DNA of 19,792 nucleotides from Vibrio sp. 10N.286.49.B1 (GCF_002873335.1 NZ_MCUW01000012.1:328299-348090), one strand, 5' to 3'. Positions 1 to 8,212 are shown, counted from the first letter of the stretch. The notes: generated from the letters alone by a model not told the origin. Program-made: numbers and translations.

Positions 1-20
1 AGCAACTAAGCAACTAAGCA
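1..20. repeat. Short tandem repeat at the window edge (period 8)
   Basis: The unit AGCAACTA occurs twice in a row and is followed by AGCA, so the tract has period 8 and is cut by the window edge. It lies just before the ribosome binding site of the DedA-type gene. It may continue to the left, so its true copy number is unknown and no function is claimed. Confidence 0.45.
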
Positions 21-46
21 AAAAAATAAGGTAAAAAGGACGCGTT

Positions 47-1348
47 ATGTTTGAAACCATTGGGTTATTTTTGGGGTCATTGCTGGATGCTGTGATCGGC
101 CCTAATTTAGTGGTGCCAGGAGAACCCTTTATGATTGCTGCTGGATACCAACTTTATAGCGGCGGTTACATCGCCGTGTTCGCCGTCGTATTGGGTGGAC
201 TGCTCGGTGACCAGATCAGCTTCTTTATTGGGCGTCGATATGGGTTTAATGTGCAGAAAAGGCTGCTGGCATGGCAACCCAAGATTAGAAGACCATTGGC
301 TCGATGCCGCCTTCTGCTGCACCGTAATGCCTTTTGGGTTTTGGCCTTTTCACGACTCCTCGGCCCTGTCGCTTGGGTAGTACCATTTATGGCGGGAACC
401 CATCGTATTGCGTGGCGAAAATTCTCGCTATATGCCAGCGTTGGATTGACTCTGGGTATCGGTCAGTTTGTTGTCTGGGGATACTTATTAGCGGCTGGTG
501 TCGATAATGTGCCTGTACTTAGTGATATTGCGCTCTTCATCAGCGAACATAAATACACGATGGGCGTTGCACTCCTTTCCCTTGCCAGCATGTATTTTGG
601 CTTTAAGAGACAGTGGCGGCACTCGTGGGTAAAAGCGTGTAGCGTGTTCATTATTGGTACGCTTGCGCTCAACTACTCTCACTTTTTTTGGTTTAGTGAT
701 GATAAAGTGAATTCGACCTTGGTGGCTCAGTCAACAGTGCCCATGGTTACACTGAAGGATCTGAATTACAAAGTATTTGCCGGTCAATCGTCCATATATT
801 CAGCGCAGGGTATGAACGTGGTGTATCTCGGTGAATCACCACAGTCTTTAATGAAAACCTTAGGATGGATAGAAAATAAAACCTTTTCGCGCAGTGACCT
901 AGAATGGCCAGATTATGTCAATTTGTTGAAAAAAAATACCCCTCCAGTGTCCGATCTCATGTGGAATGGTGAGCCGCAACACCTCGCCTTTCAGTTGCCG
1001 GGGACGCTGACCAAGCGCTCTCATATCCGATGGTGGCAAGCAGGCATCGATTCAGTAACAAAACAACCGTTATGGCTGGGTGCATTAAGCTATGATGATG
1101 GCTTAACGGTCACCCCATATGGCGGCATCATTACCATTCTTCACAGCGTCGCCCCAGACATTGATGCCGAAAGAGACAAGCTAAAACACGATGTGTTTCG
1201 TCTCAACGCCGAGTGGACTGCCGAAAATATAAAACTGGCTTACGCAACGGCAATGGATGGCGGTCATGATTATTTCACCGACGGACAAGTGTTGGTGGTA
1301 TCCAAACAGCTACCCAGTGATGCACTCCAGACCACTCATTTATATTAG
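47..1348 (+). CDS. DedA-family membrane protein with LssY-like C-terminal domain
   Basis: Inner-membrane protein of the DedA/VTT family, whose members are linked to lipid flipping and membrane homeostasis. DedA hallmarks are visible: PGE at residues 24-26, GD at 53-54, a GRRYG segment at 62-66, and an FSRLLGP...P...AG stretch at about 102-117 matching the conserved R and P residues of the family. Hydrophobic segments occupy about 1-60, 95-115, 125-150, 170-185 and 195-212. Residues about 230-425 form a soluble domain resembling the LssY C-terminal domain found in DedA/PAP2 fusion proteins. Plain DedA proteins are about 200 residues, so the length (433) fits the fusion. The ATG has a good AAGGA site seven bases upstream, which decides the start. 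The substrate is unknown. Confidence 0.82.
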   Translation: MFETIGLFLGSLLDAVIGPNLVVPGEPFMIAAGYQLYSGGYIAVFAVVLGGLLGDQISFFIGRRYGFNVQKRLLAWQPKIRRPLARCRLLLHRNAFWVLAFSRLLGPVAWVVPFMAGTHRIAWRKFSLYASVGLTLGIGQFVVWGYLLAAGVDNVPVLSDIALFISEHKYTMGVALLSLASMYFGFKRQWRHSWVKACSVFIIGTLALNYSHFFWFSDDKVNSTLVAQSTVPMVTLKDLNYKVFAGQSSIYSAQGMNVVYLGESPQSLMKTLGWIENKTFSRSDLEWPDYVNLLKKNTPPVSDLMWNGEPQHLAFQLPGTLTKRSHIRWWQAGIDSVTKQPLWLGALSYDDGLTVTPYGGIITILHSVAPDIDAERDKLKHDVFRLNAEWTAENIKLAYATAMDGGHDYFTDGQVLVVSKQLPSDALQTTHLY

Positions 1349-1382
1349 TCTCAGTGGCAAGACTTAATAAGATCGACAGCGA

Positions 1383-2198
1383 TTACTGTACTGAAAAGTC
1401 GTGGCTATAGGAAAAAATGATTTTTTGATCAGAACCATAATCATTATCAGAGAGAAGCCCTAGCAGTGTCAGCGAATCGCGCTTGGTAAATTTATAACCA
1501 AGGCCGGCACCAAGCCAGTAACCAAAATAGTCATTTGACCCCGCGGATGCACCTGCAAACGTCATCGCGGTGAATTCATCATTGAGCGGCTTTAAAGAGA
1601 AGTAACCTAAATACCCTCCAGTGCTGTCTGTTGGATGCAACGCATAGGGATTAGAGGGATCAAACTCCGGCTCAGTTTCATTCAACGGTCTTTCACCATC
1701 AGTATAATTAAAACCTGCCATCGGGAATATCTGCCACCCGTAAGGTTCTATATCGAAAACAGATAAGGGTACAAACGTCCCAACACTATAATTATTGAAG
1801 TTTGAACCATCGTCATACTCACTTCGGCCGAAATTGAAATTAACGATACCAATATCAAATAGCCAAGATCCGCCAAGCGTCCATTCATCTGTATCAGGGT
1901 GGAGTCGAAGGTTGATCTTTTGCGCTTCACTAAGCCCAATTGAACCAGAAACAGAATAACCATAGCTTTCTGAGTTGAAGTTATAGTCACCTGCAAAGCC
2001 CAGTTTAGAGTTGATTCTAGTTGGGTCTTCCACGTTTTTATTCTTATTGTCGTAGATGTCCCTTTCCATCGACGCGTCTCCAGACTGAGTGCTTGAGTCG
2101 GGTAATGAAGACGTTTGAACATCTTCATTGGCAAAAACACTCGGGACATAAGCAAACAGCGACATTGAAACTAATATAGTGAATAAATACGTCGCCAT
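1383..2198 (-). CDS. Secreted, probably outer-membrane beta-barrel protein of unknown function
   Basis: I do not recognise a named family. The ATG at 2198 is preferred because it begins a standard signal peptide, with a hydrophobic core at about residues 3-20 and an A-x-A-type cleavage site (VFA/NED) near residue 23. An in-frame GTG at 2252 would add 18 polar residues before it, and neither start has a convincing Shine-Dalgarno site. The mature protein starts with an acidic, serine-rich linker. It then has many alternating aromatic/glycine strands (YGYSVSGSIGL, FNFGRSEY, WLGAGLGYKF) and ends with a possible beta strand, KIIFSYSHDF. This pattern fits a small outer-membrane beta-barrel of about 250 residues. 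It stands alone, convergent with the DedA gene and only 34 bases from it. Confidence 0.6.
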   Translation of the reverse strand: MATYLFTILVSMSLFAYVPSVFANEDVQTSSLPDSSTQSGDASMERDIYDNKNKNVEDPTRINSKLGFAGDYNFNSESYGYSVSGSIGLSEAQKINLRLHPDTDEWTLGGSWLFDIGIVNFNFGRSEYDDGSNFNNYSVGTFVPLSVFDIEPYGWQIFPMAGFNYTDGERPLNETEPEFDPSNPYALHPTDSTGGYLGYFSLKPLNDEFTAMTFAGASAGSNDYFGYWLGAGLGYKFTKRDSLTLLGLLSDNDYGSDQKIIFSYSHDFSVQ

Positions 2199-2475
2199 GA
2201 CACGTTCTATGCACGGCGAACATTCAATAGGACTTTTCAGGGGAATAACCACTGTGTAGGAATTTGAGCGGAGATATTCTACTGAGAGATACCTAAAGAT
2301 ACAGACGTTGAACTTTCGTTGTCACATAAATCGCATTAATGTGTTTGGCAATGGCCAATCAACAAGTTAATCACAATGTTTGATAAAGAAAGACATATTC
2401 ACCCAATAATGAACAACTTGAATAGTGAATAAACAAGCTCCTTCTTCTGTAATCGTATTCGATATTATGACGATG

Positions 2476-4377
2476 TTAGATAAATTTATGACGGTGGTCG
2501 TAAAACCCTAAAATGTGTTTCAACGCTCTATCTCGGTATCGGTCAGCTTCGATCAAGACATCATGCTTAGCGTAGGGAATCGTGAGTAAACGAGAACTTA
2601 AGCACTTTTCATTAAAGATTTCTTGCGCTGATAGTGAAACCACATTATCGCCTTCCGCTTGAATAATTAAAATCGGCGTTTTGATTTTGTCTGCCTGAGA
2701 CAAACACGTTTTACCTGCTGCCATCGCCTCAGTTATCCATTTTGGACTCACACCACCAAGCCTTAGCTTAGGATTGTTAGTAAGGAGATCACTGTACACC
2801 TTGAATCGACGCTGACTACTTGTGTGATCATTACCTTCGAAGGTCTTAGTGACAAAAGCGGTTTGTTTTGGCGCAAAGTGAGGTTTCTTTTGTAATTGGC
2901 TGATGACCTTGATCGTAGCAGACTGTATGCCTCCAACCACTTTAGGCAATTTTATCCCAAACATGGGGCTAGTTAACACACAAGCTTTAACAACATGCTC
3001 ATACTCAGCAAGATACTGAGTGGTGATAACCCCTCCCATTGAATGCGCCAACATCATGATCTCTTCACTGTGATCCTTCATGACAATATCACGTGTAAAT
3101 GTGTCTAAATCTTGAACATAATGAGCAAATTGGTCAATGTGCCCTAATTCACTATCGGCAACCAGACGCTGTGATTCCCCCTGCCCACGGTGATCAAACG
3201 AATAAACACTGTAGTGCTGACTCAACTCATAAATAAGTTCTTTGTATTTCCAGCACGACTCATTACGACCCTGAACTAAAATCAGCGCCTGGGACTGATG
3301 ATTTGGATTCACATTCACCCACGCAATATTGCACGCCAGAGCCCCTTTAAAGCGACCTGTTGTACGGTTCTGCCATACCTGTTCCATTTCCAGCTGACGC
3401 CCATCATCACTTGAATGCTCGGATGTAATCAGTTTGTGGCGCTGAAAAGGCGTGTAAGGAATATCCAGCTTTCGACCGACGCTTTCAACAAACAAACGGC
3501 CAAGACCAACACCATGTATATAATCTGCATCGAGCTGTTTTTTAGTGCTTCCAATAACGGGAGACTTCAGATTACGAGCTGGCGAGATCTCATAAATGTT
3601 CACATAATCAGGTGGATTAGCTAAAAAGCGCTGTGTTTGTCGGTAGCTTTCCTCATGCTTTAACAAAATAGCGGACAATTCATTCATTGTTTTGGTGGGT
3701 GCACGCTTTAAAATCGCTTCCAAAAAAGGATGTTGTTCTTCGAAATCGATAGGCATGGTTCGAATCACGACAATATTTTTGTAACCTCGACGATACGCCT
3801 CTTCAACAGGTATTGGCGCCGATACTCCACCATCAAGCCATCTAGCATCATCGAACATGACCGGTTTTTTGTGCAACGCGGGAATGGCGCAAGACGCTCT
3901 TAAAACGTTCTTCCAGTTGTCTAGTGTAACGTCAAAACACGCGGTCGTGAGCTTTTGAGCGTGTGTGGCGACCGCGACCACTTGTTTTGTTTTAAGTGCA
4001 TCGGCGCCTTTGACCCAATTCAGCGGAATATTTACTTCTGTGCTGTTAACCAGCCAATCTAAATCGACACCTTCACCACTTAGCAAATATTTGGTCAGTT
4101 TAAAAAACTCGGGATGGCGAGTCGCTTGAGCGATCACTTTGTAGGCATGACCTTCATGTCCACAGATATAAGAAGCGAGATTCAACGACCCCGCAGACGT
4201 ACCGATAAGGAGGTCAAACGGGTTAAAATCTGCACGTAGGAAGGCATCGAGAACACCCGCGGTAAAAACACCACGTTGCCCACCACCCTCGGTAACAAGC
4301 GCAATTTTATCAACGTGTTGTTGTTCTAGCATAAAGTTATCATGATGATGATGACTAATGACGTAACGTTTACCCAT
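2476..4377 (-). CDS. Patatin-like phospholipase (YjjU type) fused to PldB-type lysophospholipase
   Basis: Bifunctional-looking lipid acyl hydrolase of 633 residues. The N-terminal half (about 25-310) is a patatin of the YjjU type: oxyanion loop GGGQRG at 31-36, nucleophile GTSAG at 59-63 (Ser61) and catalytic DGG at 182-184 (Asp182). The C-terminal half (about 330-630) is an alpha/beta hydrolase resembling lysophospholipase L2 (PldB): a GRNES..KY.EL segment at 370-381, DHRGQGES at 395-402, nucleophile AHSMGG at 444-449 (Ser446), acid Asp577 and His605. Both active sites look complete. In Escherichia coli the two activities are separate proteins of about 340-360 residues. The ATG at 4377 has an AGGA site at good spacing, which decides the start. 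Residues 9-12 are a natural HHHH run. No signal peptide is seen, so a cytoplasmic or inner-face location is likely. Confidence 0.88.
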   Translation of the reverse strand: MGKRYVISHHHHDNFMLEQQHVDKIALVTEGGGQRGVFTAGVLDAFLRADFNPFDLLIGTSAGSLNLASYICGHEGHAYKVIAQATRHPEFFKLTKYLLSGEGVDLDWLVNSTEVNIPLNWVKGADALKTKQVVAVATHAQKLTTACFDVTLDNWKNVLRASCAIPALHKKPVMFDDARWLDGGVSAPIPVEEAYRRGYKNIVVIRTMPIDFEEQHPFLEAILKRAPTKTMNELSAILLKHEESYRQTQRFLANPPDYVNIYEISPARNLKSPVIGSTKKQLDADYIHGVGLGRLFVESVGRKLDIPYTPFQRHKLITSEHSSDDGRQLEMEQVWQNRTTGRFKGALACNIAWVNVNPNHQSQALILVQGRNESCWKYKELIYELSQHYSVYSFDHRGQGESQRLVADSELGHIDQFAHYVQDLDTFTRDIVMKDHSEEIMMLAHSMGGVITTQYLAEYEHVVKACVLTSPMFGIKLPKVVGGIQSATIKVISQLQKKPHFAPKQTAFVTKTFEGNDHTSSQRRFKVYSDLLTNNPKLRLGGVSPKWITEAMAAGKTCLSQADKIKTPILIIQAEGDNVVSLSAQEIFNEKCLSSRLLTIPYAKHDVLIEADRYRDRALKHILGFYDHRHKFI

Positions 4378-4692
4378 TTTGATCCTATTACTTATCTAAC
4401 GCTGAATTTATGACATTGAGCTTAATATAGAGCACTTACAGTAATATGGGGATGGGCCTGCCGTAAATTCAATACAATTTACTGGCTGTTAACTAAAATC
4501 AAACTGGCTTGTAGAAAACGAAGACAAATCGGTTGCGGTGTCGGATGACACCAAAACATGGAGCTTTCAGGTGGTGCGCTTGGCATGTTTAGTCAACGCT
4601 CTCGGTTGGAAGCTAGCAGGAAAATGCCCCATTGTGTTTTACGCTAGGTTTTCTGTAGGGTATTTAGTTTGGCAGTTAACTTACTTTTCCTT

Positions 4693-4821
4693 ATGACAAA
4701 AACTCTAGAAATGTGGCCAGACTTGTTCATCCACTACACATCTGATGGTGTTCAAAAGAGTTGCCAGCCCGAAGAAGATAAAACCCAAGAGCAAAACTAT
4801 AAGCCTGATCTAGAGCTGTAA
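4693..4821 (+). CDS. Possible 42-residue small ORF, unknown
   Basis: An ATG-to-TAA reading frame gives a polar, acidic peptide rich in E, D, K and Q towards its C-terminus. It starts inside the stop of a preceding open stretch (TTATGA), an arrangement seen in coupled genes or at a frameshift in a decayed gene. There is no Shine-Dalgarno site and no recognisable family. It may be only the tail of a pseudogene, or chance. Low confidence. Confidence 0.15.
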   Translation: MTKTLEMWPDLFIHYTSDGVQKSCQPEEDKTQEQNYKPDLEL

Positions 4822-4863
4822 AAATTGAAACGATCTCTATGAATCAAACAGTCAAATAATGAA

Positions 4864-4899
4864 TTTTGGGTCAGGGGAGCAAATAACCCTGACCCAAAA
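4864..4899 (-). terminator. Strong hairpin downstream of the alkylsulfatase gene
   Basis: A perfect 13-bp inverted repeat (TTTTGGGTCAGGG at 4864-4876 and its complement at 4887-4899) with a 10-base loop begins nine bases past the alkylsulfatase stop codon. Read on the minus strand, the stem is not followed by a clean T tract, so it is not a textbook intrinsic terminator. It may act as a terminator or 3'-protecting hairpin, or be a short dispersed palindrome. Confidence 0.55.
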
Positions 4900-4907
4900 A
4901 ACTATTT

Positions 4908-6896
4908 CTATGGTGTAACCATATTAAACCAGAACGAACCTTCAAGATTATCCAGCATTCCCATTAGTGCATAAAATTGTTTGTCGTTACCTTTAAACGA
5001 AATATCGCCACCTTTGATTGCGTCTTGCATTTGAACCTTACCAGCAATGACGTTATTGAGTGTCGAACGATCCAATGTCACGGTCACATCCGCATCTTTC
5101 GCTTGCCAATTTTCGTAGGTATTAAGTACAGAGTTTTCTAACTCAAGAGCAAATTTTTCATGCGAATCTGGAAACACATAGTTAATTGTTATATTTTTAC
5201 CGTCTGCTCTTTGTGCATCCAGTTGAACACCCATGTAATCGAACACTAATTTGGTAGACATGTTTGCTATCATATCCATACTCGATGTGTTTGGTGCGCC
5301 ACTTTTTGTGATTCCATGCCTTAGTTCATTAGCACCACTGAGGTAGAAATTACGCCAAGTACCATTTTCTGCTTGGTATCCCATTTGTTCTAAGATATCG
5401 GCTTGAAGGTATTTTGCTTGTTGATTATCAGGGTAAGCAAAGACCAAATCGTTACCTAAAGTTGCTGCCCAACGGTATTCTCCGTTGTTGTACGCCTCTT
5501 TTACCTTCACCATTACTGCATCAGGACCACCCATCGCTTCAACATAATGTTGACTTTCCTCTACTGGGGGCAGCTTATTTAAGTCTGATGGATTGCCGTC
5601 AAAGAAGCCTAAATAATAGTTGTAAACTGCGCGCACATTATGGCTCTTAGAACCGTAATAACCATGAGTTCCCCAATGCTCAACTAACGATTTAGGTAGG
5701 ACAACCTTATCAGGAAGCTCATTCATCGTGTAGCCCATGTTTGCATAGTGAAGCGTTTGGTCATGAATGAATTTGTACGTATCACGCTGTGTCTTAATAT
5801 GTGAAACGACTTCTTTGTTTCCCCATTCTGGCCAGTGGTGCATGCCAATTGCTACCTCAGCTTTATCACCCCATGTTTGAATCACTTCAGTTAAATAATC
5901 TGGCCATTTGGCTGCATCACGAGTTTTTGCACCTCGAAGCGTATAAAGGTTATGCATTGTATGCACGGCATCTTCAGCAGTATTGATCATTTTGAATTTA
6001 GGCATGTACCACATCATTTCTGATGGGGCTTCTGAGCCAGGAGCCATGATGAATTGATATTCAATACCATCGATAACTTCGGTCTGTCCTGTTTTTGAAA
6101 TAATGTTGGTTGGTGGAATAAGTGTAACCGTTCCCGATGAAGTTGTAACACCTAGACCGGCACCGACGGCACCTTTTTCTCCAGCGGGGTTCGCGTTACC
6201 ATACATATAAGAAGCGCGACGACTCATTGCAGTACCCGCTAGAACGTTTTCCGCAATGGCGTTGTCCATGAAGCCTTCTGGTGCATAGATTTTTACTTTT
6301 CCGGCTTTAACATCGTCTTCGTTAACAACACCTCGCAAACCACCAAAGTGATCTACATGACTGTGGGTGATTACGACAGCCACAACAGGTTTATTTGGTC
6401 TATGTTGATAATAGAGCTCAAGTGCACTTTTTGCTGTTTCAGCACTAATTAGTGGGTCATAAATAGTAATACCTTTATCACCTTCAACGATTGTCATATT
6501 TGATAGATCTTGTCCTCTAACCTGATAAACGCCAGGAACTACCTCGAATAATCCACTCATGGTGACCAATTGACTTTGACGCCAAAGGCTAGGGTTTACG
6601 GTATTCGGGGACTTTTTATTCAACTTGATAAAGTCTGTATATTCTTTCAAGTTCCAAACTTTAACACCGTCTTTATTGGTAACAATGCCATCATTATTTA
6701 AGGGCGCTATAAATCCACGTTGAGCATCTGCAAAGCTCTGTTGATCTTGAAATGGAAATTGCTCATATACGGCGTTATTTGCCTTTTGTGTATAAGTAGA
6801 CGCTGGTTTCTGCTGATCATTTTGTGTTTCAGCATTAGCCAAGTTTATTGACATTAAACTAACGATAACAGTTGTTGCGATAATTGTTTTTTTCAT
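4908..6896 (-). CDS. Periplasmic alkylsulfatase, metallo-beta-lactamase fold (SdsA/YjcS type)
   Basis: Alkyl/aryl-sulfatase expected to hydrolyse long-chain alkyl sulfates to alcohol and sulfate using a binuclear zinc centre. Residues 1-22 are a signal peptide (cleavage after ANA), so export to the periplasm is likely. The zinc motif THSHVDH at 177-183 gives H178, H180, D182 and H183. Further family signatures are SEAPSEM near 288-294, AEDAVHTMHNL at 307-317, HHWPEWG at 353-359 and the block YYGSKSHNVRAVYNYYLG at 413-430. The last 130 residues or so resemble the SCP2-like sterol-carrier domain that binds the hydrophobic tail in SdsA1. Length (662) is normal for the family. An AGGG element about ten bases before the ATG supports the start. 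It is monocistronic in this window. Confidence 0.93.
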   Translation of the reverse strand: MKKTIIATTVIVSLMSINLANAETQNDQQKPASTYTQKANNAVYEQFPFQDQQSFADAQRGFIAPLNNDGIVTNKDGVKVWNLKEYTDFIKLNKKSPNTVNPSLWRQSQLVTMSGLFEVVPGVYQVRGQDLSNMTIVEGDKGITIYDPLISAETAKSALELYYQHRPNKPVVAVVITHSHVDHFGGLRGVVNEDDVKAGKVKIYAPEGFMDNAIAENVLAGTAMSRRASYMYGNANPAGEKGAVGAGLGVTTSSGTVTLIPPTNIISKTGQTEVIDGIEYQFIMAPGSEAPSEMMWYMPKFKMINTAEDAVHTMHNLYTLRGAKTRDAAKWPDYLTEVIQTWGDKAEVAIGMHHWPEWGNKEVVSHIKTQRDTYKFIHDQTLHYANMGYTMNELPDKVVLPKSLVEHWGTHGYYGSKSHNVRAVYNYYLGFFDGNPSDLNKLPPVEESQHYVEAMGGPDAVMVKVKEAYNNGEYRWAATLGNDLVFAYPDNQQAKYLQADILEQMGYQAENGTWRNFYLSGANELRHGITKSGAPNTSSMDMIANMSTKLVFDYMGVQLDAQRADGKNITINYVFPDSHEKFALELENSVLNTYENWQAKDADVTVTLDRSTLNNVIAGKVQMQDAIKGGDISFKGNDKQFYALMGMLDNLEGSFWFNMVTP

Positions 6897-7104
6897 GATG
6901 ACCCTATCTATACATACTTAGTTTTAATGAGATCTAAATGAACTAAACGATTAATAATTCGATTGATTATGAATATTATAACCAGTTCATTTGTTTGATG
7001 GGGTAATAATAATGGCTCTTATATTATTCTACTATTGAATGCTCGTTAATTATGATTTTAGCTTTACTTAACGGTTATCAGTGTAAATGTTTTGAGCTCT
7101 ATAA
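6897..7104. promoter_or_regulatory. AT-rich upstream region of the alkylsulfatase gene
   Basis: About 200 AT-rich bases separate the alkylsulfatase start from the first mobile-element sequence. On the minus strand a TATAAT hexamer lies at 6980-6975, about 80 bases before the start codon, but no good -35 hexamer stands 16-18 bases upstream of it. This is a weak promoter candidate. No gene was found here. Confidence 0.3.
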
Positions 7105-7208
7105 GGCTTTGTTGAATAATTCGATGGAGCTAGATGAGGCATAGGTATCTACACAGATTGGTCGCATTTTAAGCAGTTAATTTATTTAGGGAGCTGATCT
7201 AAGGATCA
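7105..7208 (+). mobile_element. IS903-like insertion-sequence terminus (remnant)
   Basis: The segment begins GGCTTTGTTGAATAATTCG at 7105, almost identical to the terminal inverted repeat of the IS903 group of the IS5 family (GGCTTTGTTGAATAAATC from memory). About 100 bases of leader follow, ending in an AAGGA ribosome-binding element just before the ATG at 7209. The transposase expected for this IS type does not follow; an IS4-type fragment does. I therefore read this as the left end of one element joined to another. No matching right end was seen. Confidence 0.5.
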
Positions 7209-7629
7209 ATGATCAACATTTACCACAATGACAATGTGACCTTTCCTATGCTGAGTAGTCCGATGAACGGGCTGGCAAGAGCTGGAATAAAAGAGACTCA
7301 AAGTCGTTATGTTCTGATGGCTCATGACTGGTGTCGTATCAATTTTTCTAAACATCAGAGTAAGCTTGATACGACCCAGATGTCTCATGCTATGGATGTG
7401 GGTTATGAGCTATGAGCTACAAGCCTCTCTACTCGTTGATGCTGATACGGGAGAGCCTATTGCTCCAGCAGGTCTGAACTTATTGGCTGATAAAGGGATT
7501 TATCAATGTCGGCCTCAAGACATTCAACCAAGACAAAGCCATCTGGACTCACTGTTTGATAGCATTCAGAGGCAAGAACAATTGCGTTTAGATAAGCCTT
7601 TAGTCCACGTTGTCGACAGGGAAGCCGAC
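7209..7629 (+). pseudogene. IS4-type transposase fragment, frameshifted
   Basis: Part of a DDE transposase resembling the IS4 family. The first frame (7209-7415) carries the AHDW segment with the probable first catalytic Asp, followed by SKLDTTQMSHAMDVGYEL. It then hits a stop. The next frame continues smoothly as YELQASLLVDADTGEPIAP...NLL and reaches VHVVDREAD at about 7600-7629, the usual second-Asp region. A 7-bp tandem duplication causes the shift. Upstream N-terminal sequence and everything after the second Asp are missing, so the element cannot be active. It is joined at about 7630 to a LysR gene fragment. Confidence 0.75.
7404..7417 (+). repeat. 7-bp tandem duplication that breaks the transposase frame
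   Basis: TATGAGC occurs twice in direct succession. Removing one copy restores an unbroken reading frame through DVGYELQASLLV, so the duplication is the likely single inactivating event for this part of the transposase. Confidence 0.85.
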
Positions 7630-8154
7630 ATTGAGCATGTTGACGAACAGTCTCGGCATGCAGATCTTAGGCAAAGAAAAGTGGATATCATTTTGTCCAC
7701 TTTGCCTCTAGAAGAACATGGTTATCATAATTACAAGCTGTTTGAACAAGATCTCGTGATGGTATTCAGTACCAGCCATCCGCACATTTCAGGAAGTAGC
7801 ATTACAGCAGAACAATTCTTCTCTGAGCAGCATATCTTGTGGAATACACATAGGATGGATACCGACACACTCGATTCAGTTGCTGATACTGTTTTACCAA
7901 AGCGAAGAATTGCCTATAAGACGAGCTCTGCTCTCACGGGGATCGTACTTGCTGGTGATACCGACTGGTTGTGTGTTAACGCTCGATCTATTGCTGAAAA
8001 GGTTTCGAGAAGTGATAGGTTCCAGATCTGTGAATTACCCTTTAAAGCAAAAGCTGTGCCTATTTATATGACTTGGCACCACTCCCAACGCAGTGATCGT
8101 TGACACAAGTGGTTTCGCGATGCACTTATCGATGCGACTAAAAACCTCAATTAA
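7630..8154 (+). pseudogene. 3' part of a LysR-type regulator, with in-frame TGA
   Basis: From about 7630 the reading frame stops looking like transposase and becomes the substrate-binding domain of a LysR-type regulator: LRQRKVDIILSTLP, HNYKLFEQDLVMVFS, and a C-terminal AKAVPIYMTWHHSQRSD typical of the family. The whole N-terminal helix-turn-helix half is absent. The frame is interrupted by TGA at 8101-8103. Beyond it the same frame continues as HKWFRDALIDATKNLN and ends at TAA 8152-8154, the normal W-x-R-x-x-[IL] ending of LysR proteins. The gene is therefore 5'-truncated by the transposase junction and also carries a nonsense mutation. It may once have regulated the DUF3302 gene just downstream, which is inference from position. 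Confidence 0.8.
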
Positions 8155-8174
8155 GTAAAACTTAAATGAGGTTT
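8142..8174 (+). terminator. Hairpin at the 3' end of the LysR remnant
   Basis: A 14-bp inverted repeat with one mismatch (AAACCTCAATTAAG / CTTAAATGAGGTTT) and a 5-base loop overlaps the original LysR stop codon. Only a short GTTT follows, without a proper T tract, so termination is plausible but not certain. Confidence 0.45.
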
Positions 8175-8212
8175 AAGCTTCACACTATCGATCAATTAAG
8201 GCTCAACTTTTA

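Larger units (their letters stand above)
4378..4907. other. Gene-poor 530-base interval between the lipase fusion and the alkylsulfatase
   Basis: This gap holds no convincing gene. One open stretch on the plus strand (about 4491-4694, roughly 65 codons, no usable start) reads as protein-like text and ends in TTATGA. A 42-codon ORF begins inside that same TTATGA. A strong hairpin closes the right end. The open stretches may be the remains of a decayed gene, but no family is recognisable. The left end should hold the promoter of the minus-strand lipase fusion. Confidence 0.5.

Noticed and set aside
1748..2155. 135-codon frame inside the outer-membrane protein gene
   Set aside because: Same strand, shifted frame, low-complexity K/T/S-rich product. 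The overlapping frame has a clear signal peptide and barrel pattern.
4325..4377. HHHH near the N-terminus of the lipase fusion as an engineered tag
   Set aside because: Only four histidines, within a natural-looking N-terminus preceded by a native AGGA ribosome site and AT-rich intergenic DNA. No vector sequence is present.
7324..8103. A single 259-codon protein-coding gene
   Set aside because: The first part reads as transposase in a shifted frame and the rest as a LysR domain. The open frame is an accidental fusion of two broken genes.
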